From Pirellulales bacterium (GTDB lineage: Bacteria > Planctomycetota > Planctomycetia > Pirellulales > PALSA-1355), in assembly GCA_022844125.1 (NCBI GenBank), contig JALHMI010000001.1, positions 62,001-126,000 of the forward strand: DNA of 64,000 bases, given 5' to 3'. The notes beneath the pieces are model-generated. The model did no database searches and had not been told where the DNA came from. It saw only the letters and a list, made by a program, of their open reading frames with translations. The translations under genes were made by a program, and so were the position numbers. Of this stretch, positions 29,848 through 39,964 are shown one piece after another; the first letter of the stretch is position 1, and each line of letters starts with the position of its first letter.

Positions 29848-31203
29848 CTACGGCGTACCGAATGGATTTTCGGCATCCGCGGGCGGGCTGTCGCTGGGCG
29901 CGCCGAAGGGATCGGCACTGTCTGCCGGTGGCTCGCCGGCTGGGGTCGCGGGAGCGTCGCCACTCGGCGCGAATGGATTGCCGCCGGCGGCGGGCTCCTC
30001 GGCGGGCATCTCTTCTTCGGGTGCCGGTTCTTCGCTCGGCGCCGCGCCGCGTTTCACCGGCGGCAACTTCCGTTTTTCCTGCACGGTCACAGGCGGAGTG
30101 TGCAGCGCCGGCTGCGTGAGGTGCGGTTCGTGCAGGCACTGGACCAGGCCGTTGTCGTCCACCAGGTAAATTCGATCGCTCCGCGAGTTAACGTGCTTGG
30201 CCGTCAACGCGCTGATGGGCAGCGTGCCCGAGCGAGCACCGCTGGCGGTGTCCATAATTGCCAGTGCGCCCACGCTGTCCGAAGCGTAAATTCGCGTCGG
30301 GCTTGCGGCCACGAATTGCTGGATGCCGGGCGTGTGCCAACGAATCTCGCCCGTGGCCGGATCGAGGCAATACATGCCACCGAACTCGGGGATCACGAGC
30401 ACGGCGCCCGTCACGGCAACAGGCTGCTTGTAGATCGGTTCGCCGAGCTGCTGCTTCCAACGGATGCTGCCTTTGCTCTCGTCAATGGCGAAGACGAACC
30501 CGTCGAGCGACGTGGCGTACAGCATGGGCGACCAGGCCGCCGGTCGCGAGTGCATCGCGCCGCTCGATTCGAGGCGATACTTGATTCCACCGCCTGCCGG
30601 ATCGGCCACGTAGAAGTAGCCATTGTCCGTCGTCCAACTGACCGTGAGCGGCGTCGTCATCGGCGGCGAGAGCACGCGGCCGGTCGATTGGTAATTCCAC
30701 GGCGTCTGATGCACGCCTGCTTCAAGGTCATAGCCCTCGATCAGGCCGGAGACCATCGGCACGAAAGCGTGGGTCTCAGTGATACCCGGCCCGGCACCCG
30801 GGGCACGGGTGACCCGCTTCTTCCAGGCGATGCCGCCGTCCTTGCGATCAAGGACAAATAGCGTCGAGCCGTTGAGCACCACCACGTGCTTCGAGTTGGC
30901 GGCCGGCTCGCTGCTGGAACCTTCGCGAGTGCCGACGCGGGTTTCCCACAGCGTGCGACCGGTTTCCGCGTCTAGCGCGGTGAGCATGCCCAGGCTCGAC
31001 TGGACCAGCAGCAGGCCGTCGACATAGTTGACGTACTCAATGCGACCCGTAACTTGCGGAGAGCCGACTTGCGCAAACCACGCTCGCGTGAGTCCGTGCC
31101 GCGCGGCCGCGGGCTGCGAGATCATGCCTTGCGAAAATGCAGGCGCCGCGAGTGCCGCGAGTCCGAGAAACAGTACGAGCGTCGAGCGTCCAGCATGGCG
31201 CAT
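29848..31203 (-). CDS. Secreted PQQ-propeller (BamB-like) repeat protein with acidic proline-rich tail
   Basis: ATG at 31203 gives 451 residues with a signal peptide (STLVLFLGLAALAAPAFS). The following ~340 residues are a beta-propeller of PQQ/BamB blades: LTALDAETGRTLWETRVG, FVLDRKDGGIAWKKRV, DESKGSIRWKQQL and LDPATGEIRWHTP. The last ~85 residues are Pro/Ala/Glu-rich with three NPF or DPFG repeats. It is a periplasmic or cell-surface protein. Whether it binds PQQ or is a scaffold cannot be seen; the blades look like the non-enzymatic type. Confidence 0.78.
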   Translation of the reverse strand: MRHAGRSTLVLFLGLAALAAPAFSQGMISQPAAARHGLTRAWFAQVGSPQVTGRIEYVNYVDGLLLVQSSLGMLTALDAETGRTLWETRVGTREGSSSEPAANSKHVVVLNGSTLFVLDRKDGGIAWKKRVTRAPGAGPGITETHAFVPMVSGLIEGYDLEAGVHQTPWNYQSTGRVLSPPMTTPLTVSWTTDNGYFYVADPAGGGIKYRLESSGAMHSRPAAWSPMLYATSLDGFVFAIDESKGSIRWKQQLGEPIYKQPVAVTGAVLVIPEFGGMYCLDPATGEIRWHTPGIQQFVAASPTRIYASDSVGALAIMDTASGARSGTLPISALTAKHVNSRSDRIYLVDDNGLVQCLHEPHLTQPALHTPPVTVQEKRKLPPVKRGAAPSEEPAPEEEMPAEEPAAGGNPFAPSGDAPATPAGEPPADSADPFGAPSDSPPADAENPFGTP

Positions 31204-31445
31204 GAAGTTCACCAGGGTATCGGGGAGCTGTTCCGGCGGGGAAGGGTTGCCCGGCGTGCGCGTCGATCGCTCGGCCGCCCGGCTACTTCTACTATAGTCG
31301 ACTCCGGCCCGGCTGCCAGCGTTCAGTGGGCACCCTGGCGCAAGGTGGTTGCCAGCAGCGCGGCTCAATTTTGCCGCTAGACCAACGGCCGTCCGGTGCG
31401 CTAGGATGGCGTGAATCCTCGCAAATTCGCACCGACAGACTGCTG

Positions 31446-34400
31446 ATGACCGATCGCTCGCCCCACAACCTGACGCCTGACCAGATCCAGGAACTGGTGG
31501 GGTATCTTAATTTCTCGTCGGGTGCGCCCGATTCTCAGTTTTTGGCGAATCTGAATCGGTTGTTCGCAGCCGTCGAGGCGCGCACCCCCTCGGGGGGCGT
31601 CTGGCCGGCGGTCTGTGCCGAGCTTTCGGCAATGGTCGAGGAGCTGGCCACCAGCGAAGGGGCGTTTCGCGACGTCGAGCAGGCGCGGAATGTCTTGCGG
31701 CTGGCAGGGGAAGTGTTGCCCGGCGCCTATTCCGAATTCCATCGCGACCTGCTGTTTCATCAAAACGTCGATGACTTGTGGCAGCCGCTGTTCGCGGGCC
31801 GGGCAATCGAGGCCCTGCTCGTGCAAGGCGGCCCCTGGGGCGGCACTTGGGAGGATGACGAGCGCATCGTCACCGGCGCGATCGACCAGCTCAACGACTT
31901 CATCGGGCACCGGCCCGTGGCCGTGCTGCGAACTGCGCAGAAGATCGAACCCTATGCCCATGAATGGGTGCGCCCGGTGCCGCTGTTCATTCGCGGGGCG
32001 GGCGTCGGCGCGGGTCGCTACCACGACGTCGTCACGCTCGCGCTGGAGATCCTGCAAGCGACGGACCCCACGATTCTGCGCCGGGCGTGGTTCGACCCAA
32101 TCCATCTGGACGAGCTGGCGTTCGATCCGCGGGCGTACGATTTCGATCACCCGGCAAACAAGCGGCCGAACTATCATTTCGGTCAGTGGGATCCGCACCT
32201 GATCGACGGCAGCGGTTTTTATCGCCGCTTCGTTGTGCAGCAGGTCACGCTCGACGTACTGCTCGATCGGGTTGTCGAGGGTGGCGAGATCCCACGTGAC
32301 CAGGCCCTCGTCGAAGCGGCCGCCGTGCTGGCCGGCACGATGCTGATGGCCTCGGGCACCAGTGGCAACGGTCCCGACGCGCACGACTCGGCCACGACCC
32401 TGGCCACGCTGTTGCCAGAGATCGCTGCATATCGCGACGCGTTCTATACGCAGTTCATCGCCAAGCTCGAAGGTCCACATGGCGAGCGTCTGCGGGCCGA
32501 GGCCAAACAGCGGAAGCAGCCGCTCGCCGGCGCTCGGCAACATTTGAATCAGCAACTTGCACGTCGCCGGGCGTCGCAGCTCGAACACGTCCACCTGGCA
32601 TTGCTCTTTGCGCGAATGGGCTATCCCGAGGCGGCGATGCGGCAGGCGCAGGTAGTGCCCGTGGCGTCGGCCCGCATGGTCTGCGAGATGCAGTGCCGGC
32701 TCACATCGGCCCAGCTTGCGATCGGGCGCGGAGAGCTTGATCAGGCCACGGCGTGGCTCTTCGAAGTTGAAGACCACCTGCATCGCGCGATCGCCTGCGG
32801 AGCGCTGGTTGATCCGTGGAACATCCTGGGATTTCAGGGGCAGTTCAGCCTGTTTCCGGCGCCGGAGAACAGCGTGCCCGACCATCGGCTGGAACAACTG
32901 ATTGAGCTGTTGGAGCAGTTGGTGGGACTGTACGCGCGGCTGTGGAGCGCGGCCGCGGCGGGTGATCACGCCCCGATCCAAGAGACGATTTCGGCCCGGC
33001 TCGGGCGCCTGACTGCCTGGTGGGATCAGTACGCGCCGACCAGCATCGAAAGCGTGGAAGCCTTCAGCGGAGCGGAAGCCTTCGATTCGGCGCGTGAAGT
33101 AGCCGAAACCTTGGCCGCGTTTCATCAGGCGGGCGCCGCGGCGGGCGACATGGCCTTCTGGCGAAAGCGCGTCTCGCAGTTCAACTCTCCCAAGGCCTAC
33201 GCCCTGGTCGTGGCCACGCTGATCCAACAGCCGGACGCCGTCGCCGCGATGGCGCTGCTCATGCAATGGCTCAGCCAGATCGGCATGATCGCGCTCAAGC
33301 AAGGCGAGTACTCATTTCACACGCTTGCCCAGCGATGGCTTGCGCACGTCGCGACTGCCACGGAAATGCCCCCCGCGGAACGCCGGGCACTCGTCGTGCG
33401 CTTTCTTGAACTCCTGGAAGCGAACGCCGAAGATGGCTGGCAGGTGCCGCGGCTGGAATTGCTGGGGGCGCCGGGGGGAGGCTCGGCAGACGACGACCTC
33501 GAAGATGCTGACGCCGAGGAGGAGGACGACGAGCTGTTCGGCGCGGCATATGAAGACGTCGTGTACATCGACAGCACGGCCGACGGCACCGACGCCGACA
33601 TGCTCGAAAGTGGCCCCGGTCCGGCGACCGATTTCGAACTGGAGCACGAAGCGCGCCGCGTGAGCGAGCAGCTCTCGCTGCTGCAAACCGTGGCCCAGCT
33701 CTGGAAGCGAGCTGCCCTGGCGCTCGGTCCCTCGAGCGACGCCCCGCTCGATGAGGAAACGCTCGGCCATTGGCTGGCTCAAGCGCGGGCCAACCAGCAG
33801 GGTCTCGTGCAATTGTTGCATTCGGTGAGCGACTGCCGCCTGCCCGCGCCGGCGAACAATCGCGATGCGCTGCTGGAGTTCGATCGCCGTCGTTCGATCA
33901 AGGAGTCATTGACTGAGAAGATCGTGCTCGCCGCCATCGACCTGGCCGATGCCGCCCGGATTATGGAAGCGGCACTGCCGGCAGGGGCGACGGGTGAGTC
34001 GGCGGATGTCACGGTCGACGTGCTGCGGGCGATCGTGCGCGAAGACCGCCAGGCCGTGGCCGATCGGTGGGACGAACTGCTTGGGCATCTCGAGCAGCAA
34101 ACGCTGCTCTATGTGCCGGTAAGTAAGGGGGGCGATCCCGAGCGGCTGGTGCTGGCACGGGCGCTGCAGCAACTGTTGCGCGATCTGCTCCAGTGGCTGC
34201 CGAAGCTGGGGCTGTTGCGTGAAACGTGCCAACTGCTGGAGGTGGCCCGGCTGATGGAGTCCGCGCATCCCGTGGGTCCCGGCGCGATCAGCGAATACGA
34301 CCGGCTGTTTGCCGCGGGCTATGAATCGCTGGTCGAAGCGGTCGTGGAAATGTCGACGTTCAATGCCGAGAATCCGCAGCAGGCGAATCGGCAAGATGCC

Positions 34401-35387
34401 GAGCTGGTCGAGATCCTGGAGCACATGACCGAGTCGCTGCTGAAGCAGTGGCTCGCACACAGTCGAACCCTCCGGCTTTCGGTGCTCGAACGCATTGCCG
34501 ACGAACGGGGCTGGCAGTCGTTGGTCAACTTTATCGAGCGCTACGGAGCGGGCATCTTCACCCAGCAGTTCTTGAACCTCGGCAACCTCCGCGCGATCTT
34601 GCATCAGGGGGTCGACGTCTGGCTGGAACGGCTCTCCGAGAATCCGCCCGCCGAAGATGAACCAGGCGCGGGGCTGATCGCCGAACTCGACGGCAAGCTA
34701 TCGCGGGCAGACGCGGTGAAGCACCTGAGCCTGGTGATCGAAGCCGTGGCCGAGAACTACGCCGAGTATCGCGACTACAACAGCACGACCACTCAGAGCG
34801 ACCGCGGCGACATGATCTACACGCTGCTCGACTTTTTGCGCCTGCGCGTGCATTACGATCGCGTGGCGTGGCATCTCAAACCGGTTTTGATTGCACACTC
34901 CGTGCTGGTGAGGCGCGGACGCGCCGGCGCAGCAGCGCTCTGGCGCGATGCGCTCGCCGAACGTACGGGTGAACTCGCCAATTCGCTGGAGGCCAAAGGC
35001 CGGGACCTGCGCGCGAAATATGCCATGCGGCTGCCGACCGTGACCGATCGACTGGCCGAGCGTTTCGTTCAGCCGCTGGCGATCGACCGGCTGCAAGCGC
35101 TGATTCGCCCGGCCATGGAAGCGCGGAACACGGACGAAGCCGAGCGCGGCGATGATCCGTTCGCGCAGCTTGAGCGCGAGGCGGCCGAGCTGGCCGAAGA
35201 GCCGACCGGTGTGGGGCTGGAAGTACCGCAGTGGCTGGCGAGCCTCGAGCAGGAAGCCAGCGAGCAACTGCAAGCGGCGGGTTTTCTTGCTCAGCCGGAA
35301 CCCGTGCAGGTAAGGCTAGAGCAGGTCCTGCTCTCGCGCGAGGCCGTCGAACAGCAGTTCGAAGGCTGGGAACGGCATCCGCATTAA
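31446..35387 (+). CDS. Large planctomycete protein of unknown function (1313 aa)
   Basis: ATG 31446 (MTDRSPHNLTPDQIQ) is preferred over an in-frame upstream start inside the divergent promoter region. There is no signal peptide or membrane helix, so the protein is cytoplasmic. It is predominantly helical. A conserved-looking segment lies at WFDPIHLDELAFDPRAYDFD and HPANKRPNYHFGQWDP, and a very acidic linker (DDDLEDADAEEEDDELF) sits near residue 690. The second half is helical, with many Leu/Glu. I find no nucleotide-binding or catalytic motif. It faces the PQQ-propeller gene across a 242-bp divergent promoter region. Confidence 0.75.
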   Translation: MTDRSPHNLTPDQIQELVGYLNFSSGAPDSQFLANLNRLFAAVEARTPSGGVWPAVCAELSAMVEELATSEGAFRDVEQARNVLRLAGEVLPGAYSEFHRDLLFHQNVDDLWQPLFAGRAIEALLVQGGPWGGTWEDDERIVTGAIDQLNDFIGHRPVAVLRTAQKIEPYAHEWVRPVPLFIRGAGVGAGRYHDVVTLALEILQATDPTILRRAWFDPIHLDELAFDPRAYDFDHPANKRPNYHFGQWDPHLIDGSGFYRRFVVQQVTLDVLLDRVVEGGEIPRDQALVEAAAVLAGTMLMASGTSGNGPDAHDSATTLATLLPEIAAYRDAFYTQFIAKLEGPHGERLRAEAKQRKQPLAGARQHLNQQLARRRASQLEHVHLALLFARMGYPEAAMRQAQVVPVASARMVCEMQCRLTSAQLAIGRGELDQATAWLFEVEDHLHRAIACGALVDPWNILGFQGQFSLFPAPENSVPDHRLEQLIELLEQLVGLYARLWSAAAAGDHAPIQETISARLGRLTAWWDQYAPTSIESVEAFSGAEAFDSAREVAETLAAFHQAGAAAGDMAFWRKRVSQFNSPKAYALVVATLIQQPDAVAAMALLMQWLSQIGMIALKQGEYSFHTLAQRWLAHVATATEMPPAERRALVVRFLELLEANAEDGWQVPRLELLGAPGGGSADDDLEDADAEEEDDELFGAAYEDVVYIDSTADGTDADMLESGPGPATDFELEHEARRVSEQLSLLQTVAQLWKRAALALGPSSDAPLDEETLGHWLAQARANQQGLVQLLHSVSDCRLPAPANNRDALLEFDRRRSIKESLTEKIVLAAIDLADAARIMEAALPAGATGESADVTVDVLRAIVREDRQAVADRWDELLGHLEQQTLLYVPVSKGGDPERLVLARALQQLLRDLLQWLPKLGLLRETCQLLEVARLMESAHPVGPGAISEYDRLFAAGYESLVEAVVEMSTFNAENPQQANRQDAELVEILEHMTESLLKQWLAHSRTLRLSVLERIADERGWQSLVNFIERYGAGIFTQQFLNLGNLRAILHQGVDVWLERLSENPPAEDEPGAGLIAELDGKLSRADAVKHLSLVIEAVAENYAEYRDYNSTTTQSDRGDMIYTLLDFLRLRVHYDRVAWHLKPVLIAHSVLVRRGRAGAAALWRDALAERTGELANSLEAKGRDLRAKYAMRLPTVTDRLAERFVQPLAIDRLQALIRPAMEARNTDEAERGDDPFAQLEREAAELAEEPTGVGLEVPQWLASLEQEASEQLQAAGFLAQPEPVQVRLEQVLLSREAVEQQFEGWERHPH

Positions 35388-35400
35388 GCCGTTGCATCTG

Positions 35401-35444
35401 GGCGCCACTGCCTGTCTTGTCCGGGCAAGCCAGGCAGTGGCACC
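35401..35444. repeat. Dispersed inverted repeat ending in GGCAGTGGCACC
   Basis: GGCGCCACTGCCTG (35401-35414) pairs with CAGGCAGTGGCACC (35431-35444) with one mismatch; the inner CTTG and CAAG also pair. A related half copy, GGACAAGCCAGACAGTGGCACC, is present near 8511-8533. It lies just after the stop of the 1313-residue protein and may double as a terminator-like hairpin. Confidence 0.5.
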
Positions 35445-35557
35445 CGGCGGCAGTTTGCCAAGTTGCTTGACTCGCGATTCGGGATGCCTGACGATGTCGG
35501 GGAATTCATCCACGTCGTTGGACTGCCCCAACTTCGCCCCCCGAGGAAGCTTCCGCC

Positions 35558-36541
35558 ATGAATCGTCGCTTGCTGCTAACGCTGGCTGTCGTACTCGTCG
35601 TCGTTACTTCCGTCGCGCTCGCTCAGGACAAGGCAAAAGCCAAGGCTCGTCGCGAAGCGCCCGATCGCCCGGAGCCCACCGTCGCCGATTTTGCGTATGG
35701 CACCGACTCCGAGCGGCAGAAGTTCGACTTCTGGAAAGCGGAGTCGAAGGAGCCCACGCCGCTGGTGCTCTTGATTCACGGTGGCGGCTGGAAAGGCGGC
35801 GACAAGACCGGCTACGGCACCAGCGCGATCAAGCCCTATCTCGACGCCGGCATCTCGGTCGCGTCGATCAACTATCGCTTCATCGATCAGGCCATGCAGC
35901 AGAAGGTTGAGCCGCCGGTGAAGGCCTGCCTGCATGACGCCGCACGAGCTTTGCAAACGCTGCGCAGCAAGGCCCAGGAGTGGAACATCGATCCCCAGCG
36001 AGTTGGTGCGACGGGTGGTTCGGCCGGCGCCGCCACCTCGTTGTGGCTGGCACTGCACGACGATCTGGCCGATCCGAACTCGCAAGATCCAATCGCCCGC
36101 GAGTCGACGCGGCTCACGTGCGCGGCGGTTGTCGGGGCACAGACCTCGCTCGATCCCAAACAACTGCGCGAGTGGATTCCCAACAGCATTTATGGCGGCC
36201 ATGCGTTTGGCTTCGCGGGCCCGGGGCGTTCGCGCGAAGACGAGTTTGAGCTGGCGCTGGCCAATCGCGAAAAGATTTTGCCCTGGATCAAGGAGTATTC
36301 GCCGATCGAACTCGTGACGAGCGACGATCCGCCGGTGTATCTCGAGTACTCGCGGCAGTCGCCGCCGCCGAAGATCGGCCAGGTCGAAAAAGACCCCACG
36401 CACTCGGCCATGTACGGCGTGCAACTGGTCGAGGTGATGAACAAGGCCGGACTCGAAGCGATCGTCAGCTACCCAACGCATGACGATGACGCGTACGGCT
36501 CGGTCGAGAAGTTCCTGATCGAGAAGCTCAAAGGGAAGTAG
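35558..36541 (+). CDS. Secreted alpha/beta-hydrolase (esterase/BD-FAE-like)
   Basis: A 327-residue protein with a signal peptide (LLLTLAVVLVVVTSVALA). The oxyanion-hole motif is LLIHGGGWKGG. The nucleophile serine lies in GATGGSAGAAT. A likely catalytic Asp is in SDDPPVYLEYS and the His in DPTHSAMYG. This order fits the hormone-sensitive-lipase/BD-FAE group of planctomycete esterases often encoded near sulfatase genes. The substrate is probably an acetylated carbohydrate, but this is not shown here. Confidence 0.85.
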   Translation: MNRRLLLTLAVVLVVVTSVALAQDKAKAKARREAPDRPEPTVADFAYGTDSERQKFDFWKAESKEPTPLVLLIHGGGWKGGDKTGYGTSAIKPYLDAGISVASINYRFIDQAMQQKVEPPVKACLHDAARALQTLRSKAQEWNIDPQRVGATGGSAGAATSLWLALHDDLADPNSQDPIARESTRLTCAAVVGAQTSLDPKQLREWIPNSIYGGHAFGFAGPGRSREDEFELALANREKILPWIKEYSPIELVTSDDPPVYLEYSRQSPPPKIGQVEKDPTHSAMYGVQLVEVMNKAGLEAIVSYPTHDDDAYGSVEKFLIEKLKGK

Positions 36542-36598
36542 CGGCCGTGGAATCAAAGCTCACGGAGGAAACATCGATAACCTGAGAAGGAGACTTCC

Positions 36599-37369
36599 AT
36601 GGCTATCCAGGACTACACGATCGAGCGCGTGGCCCAGTGGCTGGCTAGCGCGCGGAGTGCCGTGGTGTTCACCGGCGCCGGGATGAGCACCGAAAGCGGC
36701 ATTCCCGACTTTCGCTCGCCCGGCGGCGTGTGGTCGCAGAACAAACCGGTGTACTACGACGAGTTTCTCCGCTCGGCCGACGCCCGGTTCGAATACTGGC
36801 GGCAGAAAGCCCTGGCGGCCGCCGACTTCGAACGCGCCGAGCCGAACGTCGGCCATCAGACGATCGCCCGCTGGGAGCGCGAAGGTCGCATTGCGGGAGT
36901 GATCACGCAGAACATCGATGGCCTGCACCAGCGCGCCGGAAACCGGTGTGTGCACGAGTTGCACGGCACGGTCCGCTGGATCGTGTGTGTCGATTGCCAG
37001 GCAAAATACGAACCGCTGCCGCTGCTCGCCTGGTACCGCGAACATCAGCAGGTTCCTGCCTGTGAAGAGTGCGGCAGCGACCGGATGAAAAGCGCGACCG
37101 TGTCGTTCGGGCAATCGCTGCCCGCGGAGACGCTGGAAGCATCGCTGGAGCTCGCGCGGCAGTGCGATTTGCTGCTGGCGATCGGCTCGTCCCTGGTCGT
37201 TTATCCGGCGGCGGGACTCCCCGAAGTGGCCCGTCGCGCGGGCGCGAAGCTGGTGATCATCAACCGCGATCCGACAGATCAGGACGAGCTGGCGGACGCC
37301 GTGATTGCCGAACCGATCGGCCAGGTATTAACGGGCATTGATGCGTCGATGCGGCAGCTTTTGCGCTAA
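36599..37369 (+). CDS. cobB: NAD-dependent protein deacylase (sirtuin)
   Basis: A 256-residue sirtuin with the NAD-binding [16 protein letters not shown], catalytic segment [12 protein letters not shown] and HELHG, and zinc ligands in CVDC and [17 protein letters not shown] and INRDPTDQD are the remaining conserved blocks. It removes acyl groups from lysines using NAD+; a class III/U-type specificity is not distinguished here. The ATG follows a good AGAAGGAG ribosome binding site. It lies 57 bp downstream of the esterase gene on the same strand. Confidence 0.93.
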   Translation: MAIQDYTIERVAQWLASARSAVVFTGAGMSTESGIPDFRSPGGVWSQNKPVYYDEFLRSADARFEYWRQKALAAADFERAEPNVGHQTIARWEREGRIAGVITQNIDGLHQRAGNRCVHELHGTVRWIVCVDCQAKYEPLPLLAWYREHQQVPACEECGSDRMKSATVSFGQSLPAETLEASLELARQCDLLLAIGSSLVVYPAAGLPEVARRAGAKLVIINRDPTDQDELADAVIAEPIGQVLTGIDASMRQLLR

Positions 37370-37802
37370 GAGGCACGAAATCGGCGTGCACACCCCCCGG
37401 CATCCAGGGGCGTAAGGCCCTTGCTGCTCTTTGGTTAGGCATGCTGCCACTCTGCCGGGTGGGAGGTTTGCGAAACTGGCCTCGATTCGATAACATCAAT
37501 CCACGTTGATGCGACCGTTAGAGTTTACCGAGTTCCCTCCGGGTGTCATCCGAATGCCGCGAACCGACCACATCACGGTGCTTTGGCGGATGCTCGCGAT
37601 CGTTCGATCGGATGGAACTGGCAGACCAGGTTGGCATCCGGTTGCCGCACTGAACCCACCCGCCTCACGTCTCGATTCGGCTATGTTTCCCGAACTGCGA
37701 AAGCTGGCTTCCAGCCTGTAACAGTTCAGCCCGAGTGTGCGCCAGAGACGACCCGTTAGTCCCGCCTCGAACAACGTCCCCGACCCCCAAAGGACGCCCA
37801 CC
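37370..37802. other. Intergenic region, 433 bp
   Basis: No convincing gene. A 70-codon frame starting near 37509 reads as low-complexity sequence without a ribosome binding site or a fold pattern. The first part contains CCCCGGCATCCAGGGGCGTAAGGCCC, which may be part of a dispersed intergenic element. Confidence 0.4.
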
Positions 37803-38498
37803 ATGATTAAGCTAATTGCCATCCTTCGCACGTGCATCGCCTGCCTCCTGTTGGCCGGTTTTGCCACCCATGCCGGTGCTCAGGACGTTTACAAGTCTCG
37901 AGCCGAAATGCTCAACGCCGAAGCCGCCAGCAAGCAGGCCAACGCGGCGATCATTGGCGCGATTGCCAACTATGAAAAGTCCGCGGCCGAAGCAGCCAAG
38001 CTGGGTCAGGAAATCCGCGAGAAAGCCGCGAACAACGACTACCTCGAAACCGAGGTCTACTACAAAAAGCGGGCCCAGTATCACGCCTATCAGGCAGCGC
38101 AGGAAGCGGCGCGCCAGGCGATCCGATCGCAGGGCGAACCAGTAAAGCACGTGAATCGTGCGGTCTCCGCGCGGATCGTGACCGAAACGGCCAGCGGCAA
38201 GCCGGCCAGGGTGATGTGGCCCACGCTGTTTAAGGCAGCCTCCTACGAAGTGACACGCCGCCATATCGACGCGCTCCTGGCCCGACGCACCGCCGAAGAC
38301 AGCGGCGTCGGCTCGCTGAACTGCGTCGAGACGATGACTTGCCTCGACGAGCTGAAGACGAGCCTGCGGTCGAACATCCACCGCTATAGCTCGCACGACT
38401 ACCTGGCCGCCCGGCGGTTTATCGAGATGCTTTCGCAGGAAGTGCAGATGCCGATGCTCGATGTGCCCGAAACGCTGGACCGGGTGGCAGGACACTAA
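37803..38498 (+). CDS. Secreted helical protein of unknown function (231 aa)
   Basis: ATG 37803 gives a signal peptide (ILRTCIACLLLAGFATHAGA) and a mature protein beginning QDVYKSRAEMLNAEA. The first half is strongly helical and Ala/Glu/Lys-rich. The second half has VMWPTLFKAASYEVTRRHID and paired cysteines in CVETMTCLDEL. It is periplasmic; no known domain. Confidence 0.7.
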   Translation: MIKLIAILRTCIACLLLAGFATHAGAQDVYKSRAEMLNAEAASKQANAAIIGAIANYEKSAAEAAKLGQEIREKAANNDYLETEVYYKKRAQYHAYQAAQEAARQAIRSQGEPVKHVNRAVSARIVTETASGKPARVMWPTLFKAASYEVTRRHIDALLARRTAEDSGVGSLNCVETMTCLDELKTSLRSNIHRYSSHDYLAARRFIEMLSQEVQMPMLDVPETLDRVAGH

Positions 38499-38695
38499 AC
38501 TCGGTCGTTGCTGCGTGCGACGGGTGCTTCGCAATTGTGCCCCGCGCTCAACCCGACTCGATTTACATGAGCGGACTCCTTTTGGTTTGCTTGTCGGGCC
38601 GGGTGGTGTACAATGGCGGACGTACTTTTCGCGAGTTGAGCCGGCAAGAGTAGCCAACCAGCCTGAGTTTCTCACCTCTCGCAAGGAGACGACTC

Positions 38696-39868
38696 ATGCT
38701 CAGGTTGCTGTCGCGCGTTCAGCAGGACGACCTCTTAGCGCGCGGATTCTCGCGCCGCGACTTCGGCCGCATCGCTCTGATGCTGGGGAGCGCGGCCACG
38801 GTGCCGCTGTTCTGTGAAGCTTCGCTCGCACAGCTTTCGGCCGTGAAGAACCTCCCGCCCGACGCGGTGAAACTGAACGCCAACGAAAACCCGCTCGGCC
38901 CCGCGCCCGAGGCGATCGAAGCGATGCTCGCCGTGCTCAAGCAGGGTGGGCGCTACTCCTACGATCTGACCGACAAGTTTCGCGACACGCTGGCCGCGGC
39001 TGGCGGCCTTGCGCCGGATCAGGTGATGGCCTTTCCCGGTTCAAGCGCGCCGCTCACGCAAGCCGTGCTCGCGTTCACGTCGCCCCAGCGGAGCCTCGTG
39101 GTGTGCGATCCCGGCTACGAGGCCGCGGAGCTCGCCGCCAAGTTTCTCGGCGCGCCGGTCAAGCGCGTGCCGCTTACCAAGGACTACGCCCACGACGTGC
39201 GGGCAATGATCGCAGCCGATCCGCAAGCTGGGTTGATCTATATCTGCAACCCGAACAATCCGACTGGCACGCTCACGTCGGACGAAGACATCGACTGGGC
39301 CGTGGCGCATTTGCCCAAGGGCGCGGTGCTGCTGCTCGACGAAGCATACACGCACATCTCGGGTGCCCGGCTGCGCGACGACCTGGTCGCAAGCGGCAAG
39401 AACGTGATCATCCTGCGAACGTTCTCCAAGATATACGGAATGGCGGGCCTGCGCGCTGGCGCGGCGCTGGGCCGGCCGGACTTACTCGCGAAAATTCGCC
39501 CCTACAGCTCCGGCGCGCTGCCGATCACGGCGATGGTCGCGGCCACGGCGAGCCTCGAGTCGAAGGACCTGGTGCCGACGCGGCGAAAGCTGATCGCCGA
39601 CGTGCGACAGAGCGTGTTCGACTTCATGGACCGGCACGGTTTTGCCTACGTCCCTTCGGCCTCGAACAAGTTCATGGTCGACGTGGGCCGCCCGGGCGAG
39701 GAGTTCATCCTGGCGATGCGCGAGGAGAAGGTCTATGTCGGACGGGTCTGGCCGAGCTGGCCGACGCACGTTCGCGTCACGATCGGCACGGCTGCGGAAA
39801 TGGAAAAGTTCCAGATGGCGATGCTGAAAGTGATGGCGAAGCGCAACGCGGCCACGGCGGGCGGCTAG
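38696..39868 (+). CDS. HisC-like aminotransferase with twin-arginine export signal
   Basis: A 390-residue fold-type I PLP enzyme. Its core is HisC-like: LNANENPLGPAPEAIEAML, YICNPNNPTGT, LLLDEAYTHIS, RTFSKIYGMAGLR (Schiff-base Lys) and RVTIGTAAEMEKF. Before the core are ~45 extra residues with SRRDFGRIALMLGSAATVPLF, a twin-arginine signal pattern. If real, the enzyme is exported folded with its PLP. It may act on a periplasmic amino acid or be a secondary-metabolism aminotransferase rather than histidine biosynthesis; no his genes are nearby. Confidence 0.85.
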   Translation: MLRLLSRVQQDDLLARGFSRRDFGRIALMLGSAATVPLFCEASLAQLSAVKNLPPDAVKLNANENPLGPAPEAIEAMLAVLKQGGRYSYDLTDKFRDTLAAAGGLAPDQVMAFPGSSAPLTQAVLAFTSPQRSLVVCDPGYEAAELAAKFLGAPVKRVPLTKDYAHDVRAMIAADPQAGLIYICNPNNPTGTLTSDEDIDWAVAHLPKGAVLLLDEAYTHISGARLRDDLVASGKNVIILRTFSKIYGMAGLRAGAALGRPDLLAKIRPYSSGALPITAMVAATASLESKDLVPTRRKLIADVRQSVFDFMDRHGFAYVPSASNKFMVDVGRPGEEFILAMREEKVYVGRVWPSWPTHVRVTIGTAAEMEKFQMAMLKVMAKRNAATAGG

Positions 39869-39964
39869 CGGGCCGGCGTTTTCAGCCCGACCGGTTTGGC
39901 GCTGAACCGGCGGCCAGCTATTGCAGCGTTTCAGCGTGTGGTAGAATTGCAAGAACCAGTTTCC

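Noticed and set aside
31401-33302. 633-codon open frame on the minus strand
   Set aside because: Antisense of the 1313-residue protein; His/Arg/Gln-rich shadow composition.
37506-37721. 70-codon frame upstream of the secreted helical protein
   Set aside because: No ribosome binding site, no fold pattern and composition of random high-GC DNA.
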